From the NCBI RefSeq assembly GCF_907164915.1, contig NC_061866.1:27049905-27113904 (forward strand): a DNA stretch of 64,000 bases. The letters run 5' to 3'. The notes beneath the pieces were generated by a model. The model did no database searches. It was given only the letters and a program-made list of their open reading frames with translations, and was not told the origin of the DNA. Of this stretch, positions 32,703-43,700 are shown one piece after another (positions within the stretch are counted from its first letter, which is position 1; each line of letters opens with the position of its first letter). A program made the position numbers and the translations under genes. The stretch is from Impatiens glandulifera. Its lineage: Eukaryota; Streptophyta; Magnoliopsida; Ericales; Balsaminaceae.

Positions 32703-35700
32703 CTATGGATCTACAAGTCCATGAAATAACCTCACTACCCACTTTTCTCTCCAAGCTTTCATCTCATTTGAGGTCACTTCTGCTAGATTCAGGTTTGCAG
32801 TCAAGTACTCAATATACATTAGTACAAAGACACCACAATCTCCACTCTTAGTTGCTTTAGGAACTTCTGACTCTGGAAGTCTTGTGTATGGCAAAACGGA
32901 ATCAGGGTTGAGCAGAGGAAATCTTTGTTTATCTTCAAGAGGCAATGCCTTGTCAAATATAACCGGAATCATTTCGCACATCGGTAGCACAAACTCATCA
33001 AGATTAGCATAACATCCAGGATCGCAGTCATATACGTCTACGCGCCATTGTTGTAGACGGACAACACAAAGTATCCAGTGGACATCTTTGATGTTCAAAG
33101 GAATATATATATGATCGCATTCTTTCCAACTATTCCTAAAGTTGTTTTCATTGCCGAAGAAGTATTCGAAAAAGTTTTCAATGTCAAACTCAATACGACT
33201 TTTCTTAAACTCAGGGTAATCAGCAGTGAACCTAGTGTGGAGCCAACAATCTCTAATAAAGAAGTTCTTCTTATATGTCTTTGGATATAGCCAAGGTCTT
33301 CTTCTCAGAATGAAGCAACCTGCATCGATTTCCTACACGAGAGAAAAACATTTAAAATACAATCTGCAAATCTAAAATTATTCTAACATGAATATTACTT
33401 ACATCATCATTCAGCCAAGTGAACCTTTTTAGCAATCGGCAAAATAATGCCTTATCACCTAACGTAGTATGGAGCTCAATTTTTGTGTTGTCAGTTGTTG
33501 GATCTTTAAGCCATGTTTGCAATTGATGAAGAAGTTGATCGTCATATTTTAGAAGTGGATTGACGGTGATAGGATCTTTTAACTTGGGCTGTTTCAGATT
33601 AGGGTCGGTGAAATCTGGATCATACTTCGGCCTCCTATTCCTTCTCGTGACCAATATGACTTTCTTAGGAAGAGGAGGAAGAGTATTCATTATTTTCAGT
33701 TCATCTTCATCATTTTCGTCTTTTTTCTTCCCCACCTTCTTCTGAAAAGTCTTTTGTATAGTCTTTCTCTTCACTGGCTTCTCCACTTCTTCTTTCTTCT
33801 CCCCTTCTTCTCCAATCTCCACTTCTTCTTTCTTCTCCCCTTCTTCTTCAATCTCCACTTCTTCTTTCTTCTCCCCTTCTTCAATCTCCACTTCTTCTTT
33901 CTCATTCTCAACAACTGCCTCTTGAAGAATGTTCTCTATCGGCGGATCCTCAACAACATTCTCATTCTCGACAACAGCCTCATGAAGAATGTTCTCTATC
34001 GGCGGATCCTCAACAACATTCTCATTCTCGACAACAGCCTCATGAAGAATGTTCTCTATCGGCAGATCATTCTCATTCTCAATCTTCTTCTGCTCCAATT
34101 CAACATTATCCTGCAAAATGGCTCCATTATTAACCTTCTCATTCTCCTTTTGCTCCTCTTCTTCATCGAGAATGTCATTCAGACCAATGACATTCTCCTC
34201 TTCTTCGTCACGAATGTCATTCTCCTTTTCTTCCTCTTCTTCGTCACGAATGTCATTCAGACCGATGTCATTCTCCTTCTGCTCCTGCTACAAAAGTGAA
34301 AAGAATTTATATTCAGGATGCGTCAAGCAGCGGCGTCAAGACATAAAGTAGTAAAAAACAGAAAGCTCTAACAGAATTACCTGGTTGGTGACATGGCTGG
34401 CGAACTGGTTGCTTAGACTGAGAATCATCTTTTCAAACCGAATAAAGTAGTTTTGTTGATTCAATTTGATGTCTCTTATGTCTCTCTTGATTTCTTCGAC
34501 ATCTTTCTTTATCTCTTCGACATCCTTCTTTAACAATTCGGCATCCTTTATCTGAACATGAGATGCCGGTGCCGGTTCACGTGCAGGTGATGATGGAGGT
34601 GTTGAAGTTGCGGATGAGGGACTCATGTTACGCAGGCTACGACGCTTGATGGCTGCTTTGCTGGGGGGGATATATCATCATATTCAACCTTCCTCTTCCT
34701 CTTGGAAGGTTGGACAGTAGTAGGTTCTTCATCAACATCTTCATCATCATCATCTTCATCAACATCTTCATTAGCCTTTCTCTTTTTTCCCCCATCAGTA
34801 ACTCCCTCAAACAAATCATCGAATGAATTGTTAATGTGTTCAAAATCCTCCCCACTGTACAAACTCATCTCCTTGGAGGACTCTTCCATCTTAGAAAACA
34901 CAGCGCTATTAAAGGCAGATTGTACCTCCTGAAATGTATTCTTCCTTTTGGATTGATACAACAGTATCCTTGGGCGAAAAGGGCCATCAACGTCTTTCCT
35001 TGTGGCGAATTTAGGGACCAAGATTTGAATGATCTCATAGCTCCACACTTGTAGTGCTAGTACAAACCCATACACGTTATAAGCAAAAGAATTAGTAACT
35101 CCACTCCCTTTCTTGGACATATATACAGACATGTGGTGTTTCATGTCCTGGTCAAGACCCCTCATGGTGAATCTAAAGGACACCTTCCCCCATGGAAATC
35201 GGAGGAAATCTTCAACATCTTCAACCATATGGATGATTTTGAGATTTAAAATCCGTTTTGGGTCATATGAGAAGAGGTACTAGTTAATCAAGCAGATCAG
35301 CCCGATCTTCCATGCGTCTTCCTTATCGGTGCATTTCATGAAAATAGATTCCAAATCCATCATTCGAATTGACGTATTCCTTTTGAAATATTTTATCAGC
35401 AAGGGTGGACAACCTCGGCATTCATCTTTGTATATAGGCAATCTGTCGAAGTTGAGGCCTGTAATCAATGCGTACTCTTTCAGACCAAAAGTATATTCCT
35501 CCCCATTAAAGTTGACAATCATCCTATTCAAATTGGCCTTCACCTTCCGAAGCAGCAACTGATGTAAAATGGTCCATGAGAACAACAAGTCTGGGACTCC
35601 TTTCAATAAATACTGAAATTGGGAATTTAGAGCCCTCTCCATAAGACCCAACGCTTCAAACCTACCAGATACTTTTTTCAAGGCTAGGACAGATTTCAAT

Positions 35701-35741
35701 GAAATCCTACCAGGAAAATCATAAACCGTGAAGTCTGCCAT
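32703..35741 (-). pseudogene. DUF1985-coiled coil-C48 (Ulp1) protease gene of MULE-A, VANC-like
   Basis: Exons on the minus strand: 35741-34381, 34287-33403 and 33332-32703, joined by canonical GT-AG introns, about 958 codons. Exon 1 encodes a DUF1985-like domain (YDFPGRISLKS, ILHQLLLRKV, ALITGLNFDRLP, DFLRFPWGKVSF, YGFVLALQVWSYE), then an acidic/basic linker and a heptad coiled coil (KKDVEEIKKDVEEIKRDI). Exon 2 is Glu-rich repeats. Exon 3 is a C48 protease with His (VHWILCV), Asp (DVYDCD) and Cys (SGDCGVFVLMY) in place. Lesions: an in-frame TAG at 35280-35282, where the MULE-B homologue has Gln, and a 1-bp shift at a C7/G7 run (34663-34669). In Arabidopsis VANDAL MULEs, DUF1985 proteins (VANC) counter silencing; that role here is inferred. 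Confidence 0.85.
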
Positions 35742-35852
35742 CTACAAAAGGGAAAACAAAAACAACAATGTTTGTGAAAACCTTTCACAACAAATATAAA
35801 CAAATGAGAATAAAAGCAACCGTCAAAATAGCTAGAAACAACTGTCAACTAC

Positions 35853-35942
35853 GTTACGCAGCCTGCGTGACGCAACTGCGTGACGTAACTGCGTGACACA
35901 ACTGCGTCATGAAACTGAGTGACGCAACCGCAAGACGCAACC
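35853..35942. repeat. GCGTGACGCA-type array upstream of the VANC-like gene
   Basis: Six or more words of the type CTGCGTGACGCAA follow each other just upstream (minus-strand sense) of the first recognised exon of the DUF1985 gene, with point variants (CGTGACGTAA, CGTGACACAA, GCAAGACGCAA). Confidence 0.88.
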
Positions 35943-36240
35943 CAACCCATAAACCGTGCATGAACCATTTGAAATCAAGAAGCATCCTACCCTAAACCCT
36001 AACATAAAACATGCATGAACCATTTGAAAGCAAGAAGAAACCTACCCTAAACCCTAACATAAACCATGCATGAACCATTTGAAATCAGGAAGCAACCCTA
36101 AAACCCTAACATAAAACATGCATGAACCATTTGCAAGCATGAAGCAACCCTAAACCCTAACATAAACCATGAATGAACCATTTGCAAACAAGAAGCAATC
36201 AACCCTAAAACCTAACATGAACATAAATCAATGAATGAAC
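35943..36240. repeat. Five 57-bp repeats containing telo-boxes
   Basis: Units CATGCATGAACCATTTGAAA followed by CAAGAAGCA and CCCTAAACCCTAACATAAA repeat about five times. Each carries a plant telo-box (AAACCCTAA or its near variant), an element common in promoters of plant growth and translation genes. Position suggests the leader or promoter of the minus-strand VANC-like gene. Confidence 0.88.
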
Positions 36241-36429
36241 GAACCATAACATAAACCAACATAACTAAAACTAACCTGATGAAGTCAATGAATGAACGAG
36301 AAGATGAAGACGAGCAGGAAGAGACGTCGAGGCAGGTGCGTCGTCGAGGTAGGTGCGTCGTCGGGTGCGAGAGAGAGAGCATGAATAATGGTCGAGGCTT
36401 ATTTGGGTTTTTATATAAAATAAAAATAA

Positions 36430-36620
36430 ATGTGACGCATCGTATCCTACTTGACGCATCCTACTTGACGCATCCGAGTTGACGCATCCGAGTTGACGCA
36501 TCCTAGTTGACGCATCCGAGATGACGCATCCATGTTGACGCATCCGAGATGACGCATCCATCTGGACGCATCCATCTTGACGCATCCTACGTGACGCATC
36601 CTACGTGACGCATCCTACCA
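36430..36620. repeat. TGACGCATCC array in MULE-A
   Basis: About fifteen copies of a 12-16 bp word, TTGACGCATCC with variants (GTGACGCATCCTAC), lie between the presumed VANC-like promoter and the right inverted repeat. The word shares TGACGCA with the GCGTGACGCA arrays elsewhere in this element. Confidence 0.9.
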
Positions 36621-36699
36621 AACAAACAACCTGCATTCAACGAATCAGCGAATCAATGAGGAACGTTCTGTAAGGAAATATACACGAACTGAATAAGAA

Positions 36700-36845
36700 A
36701 TCGAAACAAACAATAACGAAATAAACACAAAATATAGTGGAATGGTCGAATGAAATGTCAATTTGTTCGAAATCCTTAGCGTTGTGCAAACTCGTCTCCG
36801 TTGGAAGTTCTTCGCAGCTATAGGCCATTGAATATGGTGCCATGG
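36700..36845 (-). pseudogene. Duplicated internal fragment of the VANC-like protein
   Basis: The minus-strand reading EELPTETSLHNAKDFEQIDI then SFD parallels the exon-1 segment EESSKEMSLYSGEDFEHINN then SFD of the same element (near 34820-34890), sharing E-E, S-L, D-F-E, I and S-F-D at the same spacing. It looks like an old partial duplication or a remnant of a related element near the right inverted repeat. Confidence 0.4.
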
Positions 36846-37153
36846 TCGACGGTGCCTTTTTGATTCGTTCTTCAGCGCTGAAAAAGAAGAGAAAGTCTTC
36901 TCCGCCACCATTAGGGTTCACGGCGGAGCGGAGAAGACGGGGAAGAAAGGGGCTGGATGAGAGAGAAAATGAATCGAAAATGAAAAAAAATTAAGTCTTT
37001 ATAGGGTTTAGGGTGCGTCACGCATCTGGAGGGTGCATGACGCTTGTGTATAATGGTCATTAAAAAGTTTGGGGGTCACCAGCGCTATAAAAATTATCCC
37101 CCCGCACCATCGGCTATTTGACCCCTTTTTAGGGTCATTTCCTCAAATTTCCC

Positions 37154-37162
37154 AAGGAGAAG
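37154..37162. repeat. Target-site duplication AAGGAGAAG, right copy
   Basis: Identical to 28582-28590 and directly adjacent to the right end ...AAATTTCCC of MULE-A. Only 13 bases separate it from the left end of the next MULE. Confidence 0.93.
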
Positions 37163-37689
37163 GGGCTGAAAAATTGAGAAATTTGATAATATAACCCTAA
37201 AAAGAATGGAATTTTGATTTTTAACCTTAATAATAAACTTTATGATTTTTAACATTTTTTTTAAAATTTTTCCAATTTTACCCTTAATAACCTTTTTATT
37301 TTTTACATTTTTTTTCTTTTTTTTTTCTTTTCTTTTCCTTCCTTTCCCTCTCTCCCCTCATTCACCGGTTGGTCCCCCACCCACATGCCCATTTCCCAAA
37401 CTCCCACCCAATTACCTTTCTCTTCTTCCTTTCCACCGCGACCCCACCACCCTCCCTTCCCCCAACTGCCAGCCACTAAAGTCCGAGGGAGACCCAACTG
37501 CCACCGCCGCCACCGCCAACGACATAGCTCCGCGACGATACCTGAGACCCAACTAAGACCCTACAACGAGACCAACCGACCAACATCTAAATGGGTACGT
37601 TCATTTCTATCAATCTCATTTCATTCACGTTGAAATGCTGTCAAAATGTTACGGTTGAAATGCTGGGAAATGTTACGTAAACGAAATGC

Positions 37690-38000
37690 TGTCAAAATCG
37701 GTCCCCACGCCCCACGCTCAACCCCCACGCCCCACGCCCAACCCCCACGCCCCACGCCCACGCCCCACGCCCCACGCCCAGCCCCCACGCCCCACGCCCA
37801 ACCCCACGCCCCACGCCCACTACCCACGCCCACGCCCCACGCCCAAGACCCACGCCCACTCCCCATGCCCCACGCCCAAGACCCACACCCCACGCCCCAC
37901 GCCCCACGCCTAAGTCTTACGCCCCTCACCCACGCCCCACGCCCACGCCCCACGCCCAAGCCCACGCCCCCACGACCCACACCGAAGCCCAACGATCCAT
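37690..38000. repeat. CCCCACGCCCA array 1 of MULE-B
   Basis: Dense repeats of CCCACGCCCCACGCCCAACC with small length variants, in the 5' region before the transposase exon. The complementary strand has many runs of three to five G and could form G-quadruplexes. Open frames here (Pro/His/Arg or Gly/Trp-rich) are repeat artefacts. Confidence 0.95.
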
Positions 38001-38129
38001 TTATGGTAGGTTTTGTTTACTATACTAACATCTAAATGGGTACGTTCATTTCTATCATTCTCATTTCATTCACGTTGAAATACTGTCAAAATGTTACGGT
38101 TGAAATGCTACGTAAACGAAATGCTGTCA

Positions 38130-38400
38130 AAATCGGTCCTCACGCCCCACGCCCAATCTCCAACCCCCAACCCCCACGCCCCATGCCTAACCCCACGCCC
38201 ACGCCCCACGCCCAACCCCCACGCCTCACGCCCACTCCCCACGCCCCACGCCCCACGCCCACTACCCACGCCCCACGCCCACTCCCCACGCCCCACGCCC
38301 AACCCCACGCCCCACGCCCAAGTCTCACGCCCCTTGCCCAAGACCCACGCCCAACCCCCACGCCCAAGCCCCACGCCCCACGCCCAAGCCCCACGATCCA
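38130..38400. repeat. CCCCACGCCCA array 2 of MULE-B
   Basis: Same word and same orientation as array 1. The flanking 100 bases (TGTCAAAATGTTACGGTTGA and TTTATGGTAGGTTTTGTTTA) are also shared, so arrays 1 and 2 arose by duplication of a block of about 410 bp (start of block 1 near 37595, of block 2 near 38040). Confidence 0.95.
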
Positions 38401-38453
38401 TTTATGGTAGGTTTTGTTTACTACACTAACATTTAAATTTCTATCAATTGCAG

Positions 38454-40624
38454 ATTCCAATTTATATGTTAGCTGTTTTGTCCTATATGATGGTGAGTGG
38501 CTGAAAGATGATGAAAGTGTTAGTTCTTTTGAAGCAAATTCTTTAATAGGTGTGCATCTATCCTGAAATACTACATATGAAGAATTAACTGAAATCGTCT
38601 ATGATGCTATTCGTGTGGACAAAGTGAGATATGATTTAGTGTTGAAAGTGAAGTATAATTGTCTTTTTAAAAGAGCTCCTCCTGCTGTTATCCGATGTGA
38701 TAAAGATGTGATGTTCTATGTGCAACATATTTCGACTTCACACCAAGAGCAAAACACTCCTCTTTGTGTATCTTTACTAGAGAAGTCATAACCTTCACAC
38801 CCAACGGATGAAATCCAAAGAGAGGAGGTTCCTGAATTTGAGCATGAAGATCCACTCCCCCAAAATGACATACACAATGCAGTAAATGAAGAACAACAAA
38901 TCCCATTTCTTCATCCGAGTGAATCGGTTGATAGTACCCCCCTTTTGAACCCAAGCCAGCCACTTCCCCTATGAGAAAAACATCCATCAATGTTGAGGAA
39001 CCAATCCCGGTTGAAACACATGCTCAATTAACCCTTGAAAACGGATTGGAAGTGGGTACGTTTTATGAGAACAAAAAAGAACTTCAATTGAGGGTGCATA
39101 GATATGCGATGGCTAATCATTTTGAATTCAAAATTGAAAAGTCAACAAAAGTTCTTTGGTTTGTGAAATGTGTGAATGAGAATTGCAAGTGGAGGTTGCG
39201 TACCTGTTCATGTTGGCGAAGAATAACCCAAGTACCATAATTGACATTCAGACGGATGAGCATGGCCATTTCAGATATATGTTCATGTCTCTAGGCTGCT
39301 CAATCAGAGGTTTCAGGTATTGTCGTCCAGTATTGTCCGTCGATGCCAGTTTTCTTAAACACAAGATTGGAGGTCAATTATTGATTGCGATTGCATTGAA
39401 TGCGAATGAACAACTATTTCCCGTTGCTTTTGGCGTCATTGATTCGGAGAATAATAACTCTTGGACATATTTCATACAACAATTAAGAGTGGCAATTGGA
39501 TTAGTCCCGGATCTCGTCTTCGTATCTGATAGACACCCAAGTATTGCCAATGCTTTGTCCGCTGTTTTTCCAAAAGCACATCACGCGGCATGCACATACC
39601 ACATCAAAATGAATATTATGGCCAAATTCAAAACCGATAACTGCCACGATGAGTTTGATATGGCTTCACGCGCATATATAGTGCCAAAGTTTCATCAACA
39701 TTTTGACAAGATCAAGACCAAGGACCCTCGTATTGCTGCCTATCTGGAAGAGATAGGAGTGGAGAGATGGAGTCGTGCATTTTTTCCTGGTTTTCGATAC
39801 AATCAAATGACAAGCAATTACGCTGAGAGTTTTAATAGTCAGTGCAGAAATGCTAGGAAATATCCCATATCAATATTGGCTGAGTATTTACGAATCACAC
39901 TACAAGAATGGTTTAATGATAGAAGAGAAAAAGCTTCTAACCACACAGAACATTTATCTCAATATTATGAAAAGTTCTTACGTGAACAAGCCGAGAAGGC
40001 CAGATTCTACAAAGTTAATCCGCTTAACAGATTCGAGTTTCATGTGAATGACGGTCAACATGATTTTCAAGTTGATCTCCAAACTCGAACTTGTACTTGT
40101 AGGGTATTTGATCTATCTGGTCTTCCTTGTAAACATGCTCTTGCTGCTGCCCGTTCTCGGAAAATTATTCCATATGAGTACTGCTCAAGGTTAGAAAATT
40201 ATTGCATTGATAAATTCTAAGATTGAATTTATATAACTTAAATATTATTATTTTTTTCAGGTTTTTCACAACTGAAGCGTGGTGCATGGAATATGTATAT
40301 ACATGTTATCCAGTTTGCGATGAAGGTTCTTGGGATATTCCAGAAAATATCAAGGAACGAGTTTGTCTAAAACCCCCCATCAAGGTTAAGAAGGGTATGC
40401 CAACAACAAAGTGTAGGCCATCACAAGGTGAGCCTCGTAAGGAACAGAGACGGTGCAACTCATGTGGCGGTCGATGCCATAACAGGGCAACATGCAAAGC
40501 AGTGATGCCTGCACCATCTACTTCAAGACAACAAGTGTCAACACCTTCACAACCGTCACAGTTGGCCCAACCTTCACAATCTTCATCTTTGCCACATTCT
40601 CTAGACAATATTTCTTTTAGTTAA
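38454..40624 (+). pseudogene. MURA-type transposase of MULE-B, damaged
   Basis: Exons 38454-40189 and 40261-40624 with a GT-AG intron at the same site as in MULE-A, just after the SWIM finger. Recognisable parts: N-terminal VSCFVLYDGEW, MuDR domain (LEVGTFYENKKELQLRVHRY), catalytic core (PVLSVDASFLK, FVSDRHPSI, CTYHIKMN), SWIM finger (CTCRVFDLSGLPCKHALA) and knuckle (CNSCGGRCHNRATC). Lesions: in-frame stops at 38564-38566 and 38789-38791, a frameshift before 38971, and a deletion near 39200 that removes about 100 residues between CKWRLR and YLFMLAKNN. From 39207 on, the frame is open for over 300 codons. It cannot make a full transposase. Confidence 0.88.
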
Positions 40625-40849
40625 ATTGTATCTTTTTATTAAATTGTATGTTTTTGCACCAACTAAATCAGTGACTATTCCACATGATGTTTTATATATA
40701 TATGTAGGTGGTAGTTTTGTCCAGGTGGTATATGTGCATGTGCCTTTTTTATATATGTGCAAGTGCCTTTTTTTCTGTTGTAACAGATCTGATGTGTAGG
40801 TGCCCAAAGGCAATAAGTGGTCATCATGTTCAGGAATTCAAGGGGGTTG

Positions 40850-41140
40850 GGCGTGGGGAGTGGGCCTTGGGAGTGGGCCTTTGGGCGTGGGGCGTAGGCC
40901 TTTGGGCGTGGGGCGTGGGCCTTTGGGCGTGGGGCGTGGGCCTTTGGGCGTGGTGGTGGGCGTGGGCCTTTAAGCGTGGGGCGTGGGCCTTTGGGCATGG
41001 GGAGTGGGCGTGAGCGTGGGGCGTGGGCCTTTGGGCGTGGGGCGTGGGGCGTGGGCGTGGGGGTTAGGCATGGGGCGTGGGGGTTGAGCGTGGGGCGTGG
41101 GGGTTGGGCGTGGTGCGTGGGCCTTTGGGCGTTGGGCTTT
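40850..41140. repeat. GGGCGTGGGG array 3 of MULE-B
   Basis: GGGCCTTTGGGCGTGGGGCG repeats in the gap between the two convergent genes. On the plus strand this array is G-rich, opposite to arrays 1, 2 and 6. Confidence 0.95.
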
Positions 41141-41934
41141 ACATATTATTACTTGAATTAATTTAAGGTTTTGTTATACATATTATTACTGGAAAATCTC
41201 AGTCATTTGAATCTAACAAAGACAACAATAATTAACTAATTTTAGAATGAAATTTGAAGCAAACAAATTAACTATTTATATTGAATTTAGATCAATGGTC
41301 TACAATTTGATGGAATAACCTTACTGCCCATTTGTTTCTCCAAAAATTCATATTTTTAGTGACCACATTTGATATATCCAATGAGGTAGTAAGGTATTCC
41401 AAATGCATAATAGTAAAAACACCACAGTCCCCACTTTTGGTTGTCTTTGGGACTATTGGGTGTGGTATTATGGAATATGGCATCGCATCCAATTTGATCT
41501 GTGGAAACCTTTGTTTATCGCCCGTGGTGCACCCCTGTTCAAGCAAGTACGGCACCATTACACACATCCTTTCGGAACATATTCTGTTCGCAGTCATATA
41601 CATATATGCACCAATCTTGTAGATGAATCTTGCACAGGACCCAGTGCTTCTGCTTTAGGTTCAAGGGTACATATATCATATCAACAATATTCCAAGGATT
41701 ACTTCCTTCACCAAATACGTATTCCATGAGATCGTCGAATTCGTAGCCTGCAGGATTCGGGGTAAACATATCATAGCGATTATTAATCTTCTGAGAGAAT
41801 TTGGAGTCAGCAATTGAGAAATTTCTTGGATATGTCTTAGGAAACTCCTCAACCCATTGTTTCAGTAGATGACAGATTTCATCTATCTCCTGCGAAAAAA
41901 ATTATTGATTAAGAAAAATTATTAGGCCTAGAAC

Positions 41935-42165
41935 GTGGGCGTGAGGGTTGAGCGTGGGGCGTGGGGCTTGGGCGTGGGGGTTGAGCGTGGGGCGTGGGGG
42001 TTGGGCGTGGGGGTTGGGCGTGGGGTGTGGGGCGTGGGTAGTGGGCGTTGGGGGGTGGGGAGTTGAGCGTGGGGCTTGGGCTTGGGGCGTGGGGGTTGAG
42101 CGTGGGGCGTGGGGGTTGGGCATGGGGAGTAGGCGTGGGGCGTGGGGGTTGGGCGTGGAGCTTAC
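41935..42165. repeat. GGGCGTGGGG array 4 of MULE-B
   Basis: G-rich on the plus strand, inside the intron before the C48 protease exon. MULE-A has a plain 70-bp intron at the homologous position. Confidence 0.95.
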
Positions 42166-42734
42166 AAAAATAAAGAACAAAAATACTTACCGTATCGTGT
42201 AACCATTGTTGAGGCTTGAGCAATCTGTTGAATAAAGAACGATCTGCAGAGCAACCCGTCAACTCCTTGAAATCCTTTGCATCACTCTTTAACCATTTCT
42301 TCAACTCCTTCATCTTTTCCTCGTCAATTCGTAACAAAGGATTAACCTTAACCGGATCATTTAGTTTAAACCCTTTTTCACCAGGGTCGGTGTATTCCTC
42401 CAATTGTTTCGACTTCTTCTTTCTCTGAAAATTTTTACCAACAAATTGTGATGGAGTCAATTATTTCACCTCCTTCTCCTTCTACTTATTCTTCTCCTTC
42501 TTCTTCTTCTCCTCCTCAGTCTCCACAATCACCTCCTTCACAATCTCTTTTTCAACCTCCTCTTTCTTCTCCTTTGGAACATGGGGCAAATCTTCTTCTT
42601 GCACAATCAAAAAATTAGATTAATATACATTGTGGAATGTAGGGCGTGGGACTTGGTGCAATACCTTGTCATTCTTCTCAGCTTTGTTCTCCTCCTCCAA
42701 CACATCTTTCTCCTTATTCTTATCTTCATCCACA

Positions 42735-43000
42735 TCCTCCACCTCCTTCTCCTTCTCCACCTCCACCTCCACCTCCTTCTCCTTCTCCTTCTCCTTCTCC
42801 TTCTCCTTCTCCTTCTCCTTCTCCTTCTCCTTCTCCTTCTCCTTCTCCTTCTCCTTCTCCTTCTCCTTCTCCTTCTCCTTCTCCTTCTCCTTCTCCTTCT
42901 CCACCTCCACCTCCACCTCCACCTCCTTCTCCTTCTCCACCTCCACCTCCACCTCCACCTCCACCTCCACCTCCTTCTCCTTGTTCTCCCCCACCTCCTT
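42735..43000. repeat. (CTTCTC)n / (CCTCCA)n coding microsatellite
   Basis: About 22 copies of CTTCTC flanked by CCTCCA repeats. On the minus strand it codes for (Lys-Glu)n and (Val-Glu)n within the acidic linker of the VANC-like protein, matching the Glu-rich repeats of MULE-A in kind. Plus-strand Ser/Phe, Pro/Ser and Leu-rich frames are artefacts. Confidence 0.92.
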
Positions 43001-43404
43001 CTCCTTGTTCTCCTCCACCTCCTTATTCTCCACCACCTCCTTGTTCTCATGCACATCATCATTCTTCTCCTCTGGGCCATCAAAAATCAATTTGCGAGAG
43101 GTTTTTGGCGTGGGGCGCGAATCATCATTCTGCACAATGAAAAAATCAGATTAATATATATACATTGTGGAACGTGGGGATTCGCACGTTCTATACCATA
43201 CCTTGTCATTCTCCTTAGTCTTCTCGTCATTCTCCTCAGTCTCCTCGTCCTCCTCCCTAGTCTCCTCGTCCTCCTCCTCAGTCTCCTCGTCCTCCTCCTC
43301 AGTCTCCTCGTCCTTCTCCAAAGTCTCCTCCTCCTCAATCTCCTCGTCCTCCTCCTCATCGTTCTGCAAAATCAAAAATGAAATGAGATTAATATACATT
43401 TTGA

Positions 43405-43700
43405 GATCTTGGGCGTGGGGCGTGGGGGTTGGGCGTGGGGTGTGGGGGTTGGGCGTGAGGCGTGGGGGTTGGGCGTGGGGCGTGAGGGTTGGGCGTGGGG
43501 GTTGGGCGTGGGGGTTGGGCGTGGGGGTTGAGCGTGGGGCGTGGGGCTTGGGCGTGGGGCGTGGGGGGTGGGCGTGGGGCTTGGGCGTAGGGCTTGGGCG
43601 TGGGGCTTGGGCGTTAGGATTTGGGTTTGGGCTTGGGCGTGGGGCGTGGGGCTTGGGCGTGGGGCTTGGGGCTTGGGCGTGGGGCGTGAGACTTAAGCGT
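43405..43700. repeat. GGGCGTGGGG array 5 of MULE-B
   Basis: GGGCGTGGGGGTT and GGCTTGGGCGTGGGG units, G-rich on the plus strand, in the intron between the coiled-coil segment and the small Glu-rich exon. Confidence 0.95.

Larger units (their letters stand above)
28591..37153. mobile_element. Autonomous-type MULE (MULE-A), 8.56 kb, near-intact
   Basis: Terminal inverted repeats of about 100 bp (GGGAATTTGAGCAAATGACC at left; GGGAAATTTGAGGAAATGAC read inward at right; both include TTTTTATAGCGCTGGTGACC) and a perfect 9-bp target duplication define it to the base. It carries a MURA-type transposase (28940-31949, +) and a convergent DUF1985-coiled coil-C48 protease gene (35741-32703, -). A CpG-rich word (GCGTGACGCA) is repeated only in its non-coding parts. 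Damage is slight: two single-base homopolymer frameshifts and one internal stop. A perfect duplication and short list of lesions suggest recent insertion. Confidence 0.93.

Noticed and set aside
33560..34351. Plus-strand Ser/Phe/Leu-rich frames
   Set aside because: Antisense shadows of the Glu-rich exon 2 of the MULE-A VANC-like gene, which has splice sites and a protease domain in its own frame.
35943..36240. Interstitial telomere
   Set aside because: CCCTAAA units occur once or twice per 57-bp repeat and not in long runs. This is a telo-box-bearing tandem repeat.
37154..37175. MULE-B target duplication at its left edge
   Set aside because: The nine bases before the left end (TGAAAAATT) do not match those after the right end (AAAGAAAGA), so none was called.
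37640..38430. Pro/His/Arg-rich or Gly/Trp-rich proteins over the GC-rich arrays (also at 40.7-41.2, 41.9-42.2, 43.2-43.7 and 45.4-45.8 kb)
   Set aside because: The frames exist only because the repeat word lacks stop codons. No start context, domain or conservation is visible, and the real genes of the element skip these regions as introns or spacers.
42581..43381. Long Leu-rich, Ser/Phe-rich and Pro/Ser-rich plus-strand frames
   Set aside because: They are shadows of the (CTTCTC)n microsatellite. The minus-strand (KE)n reading belongs to the acidic linker of the VANC-like protein.
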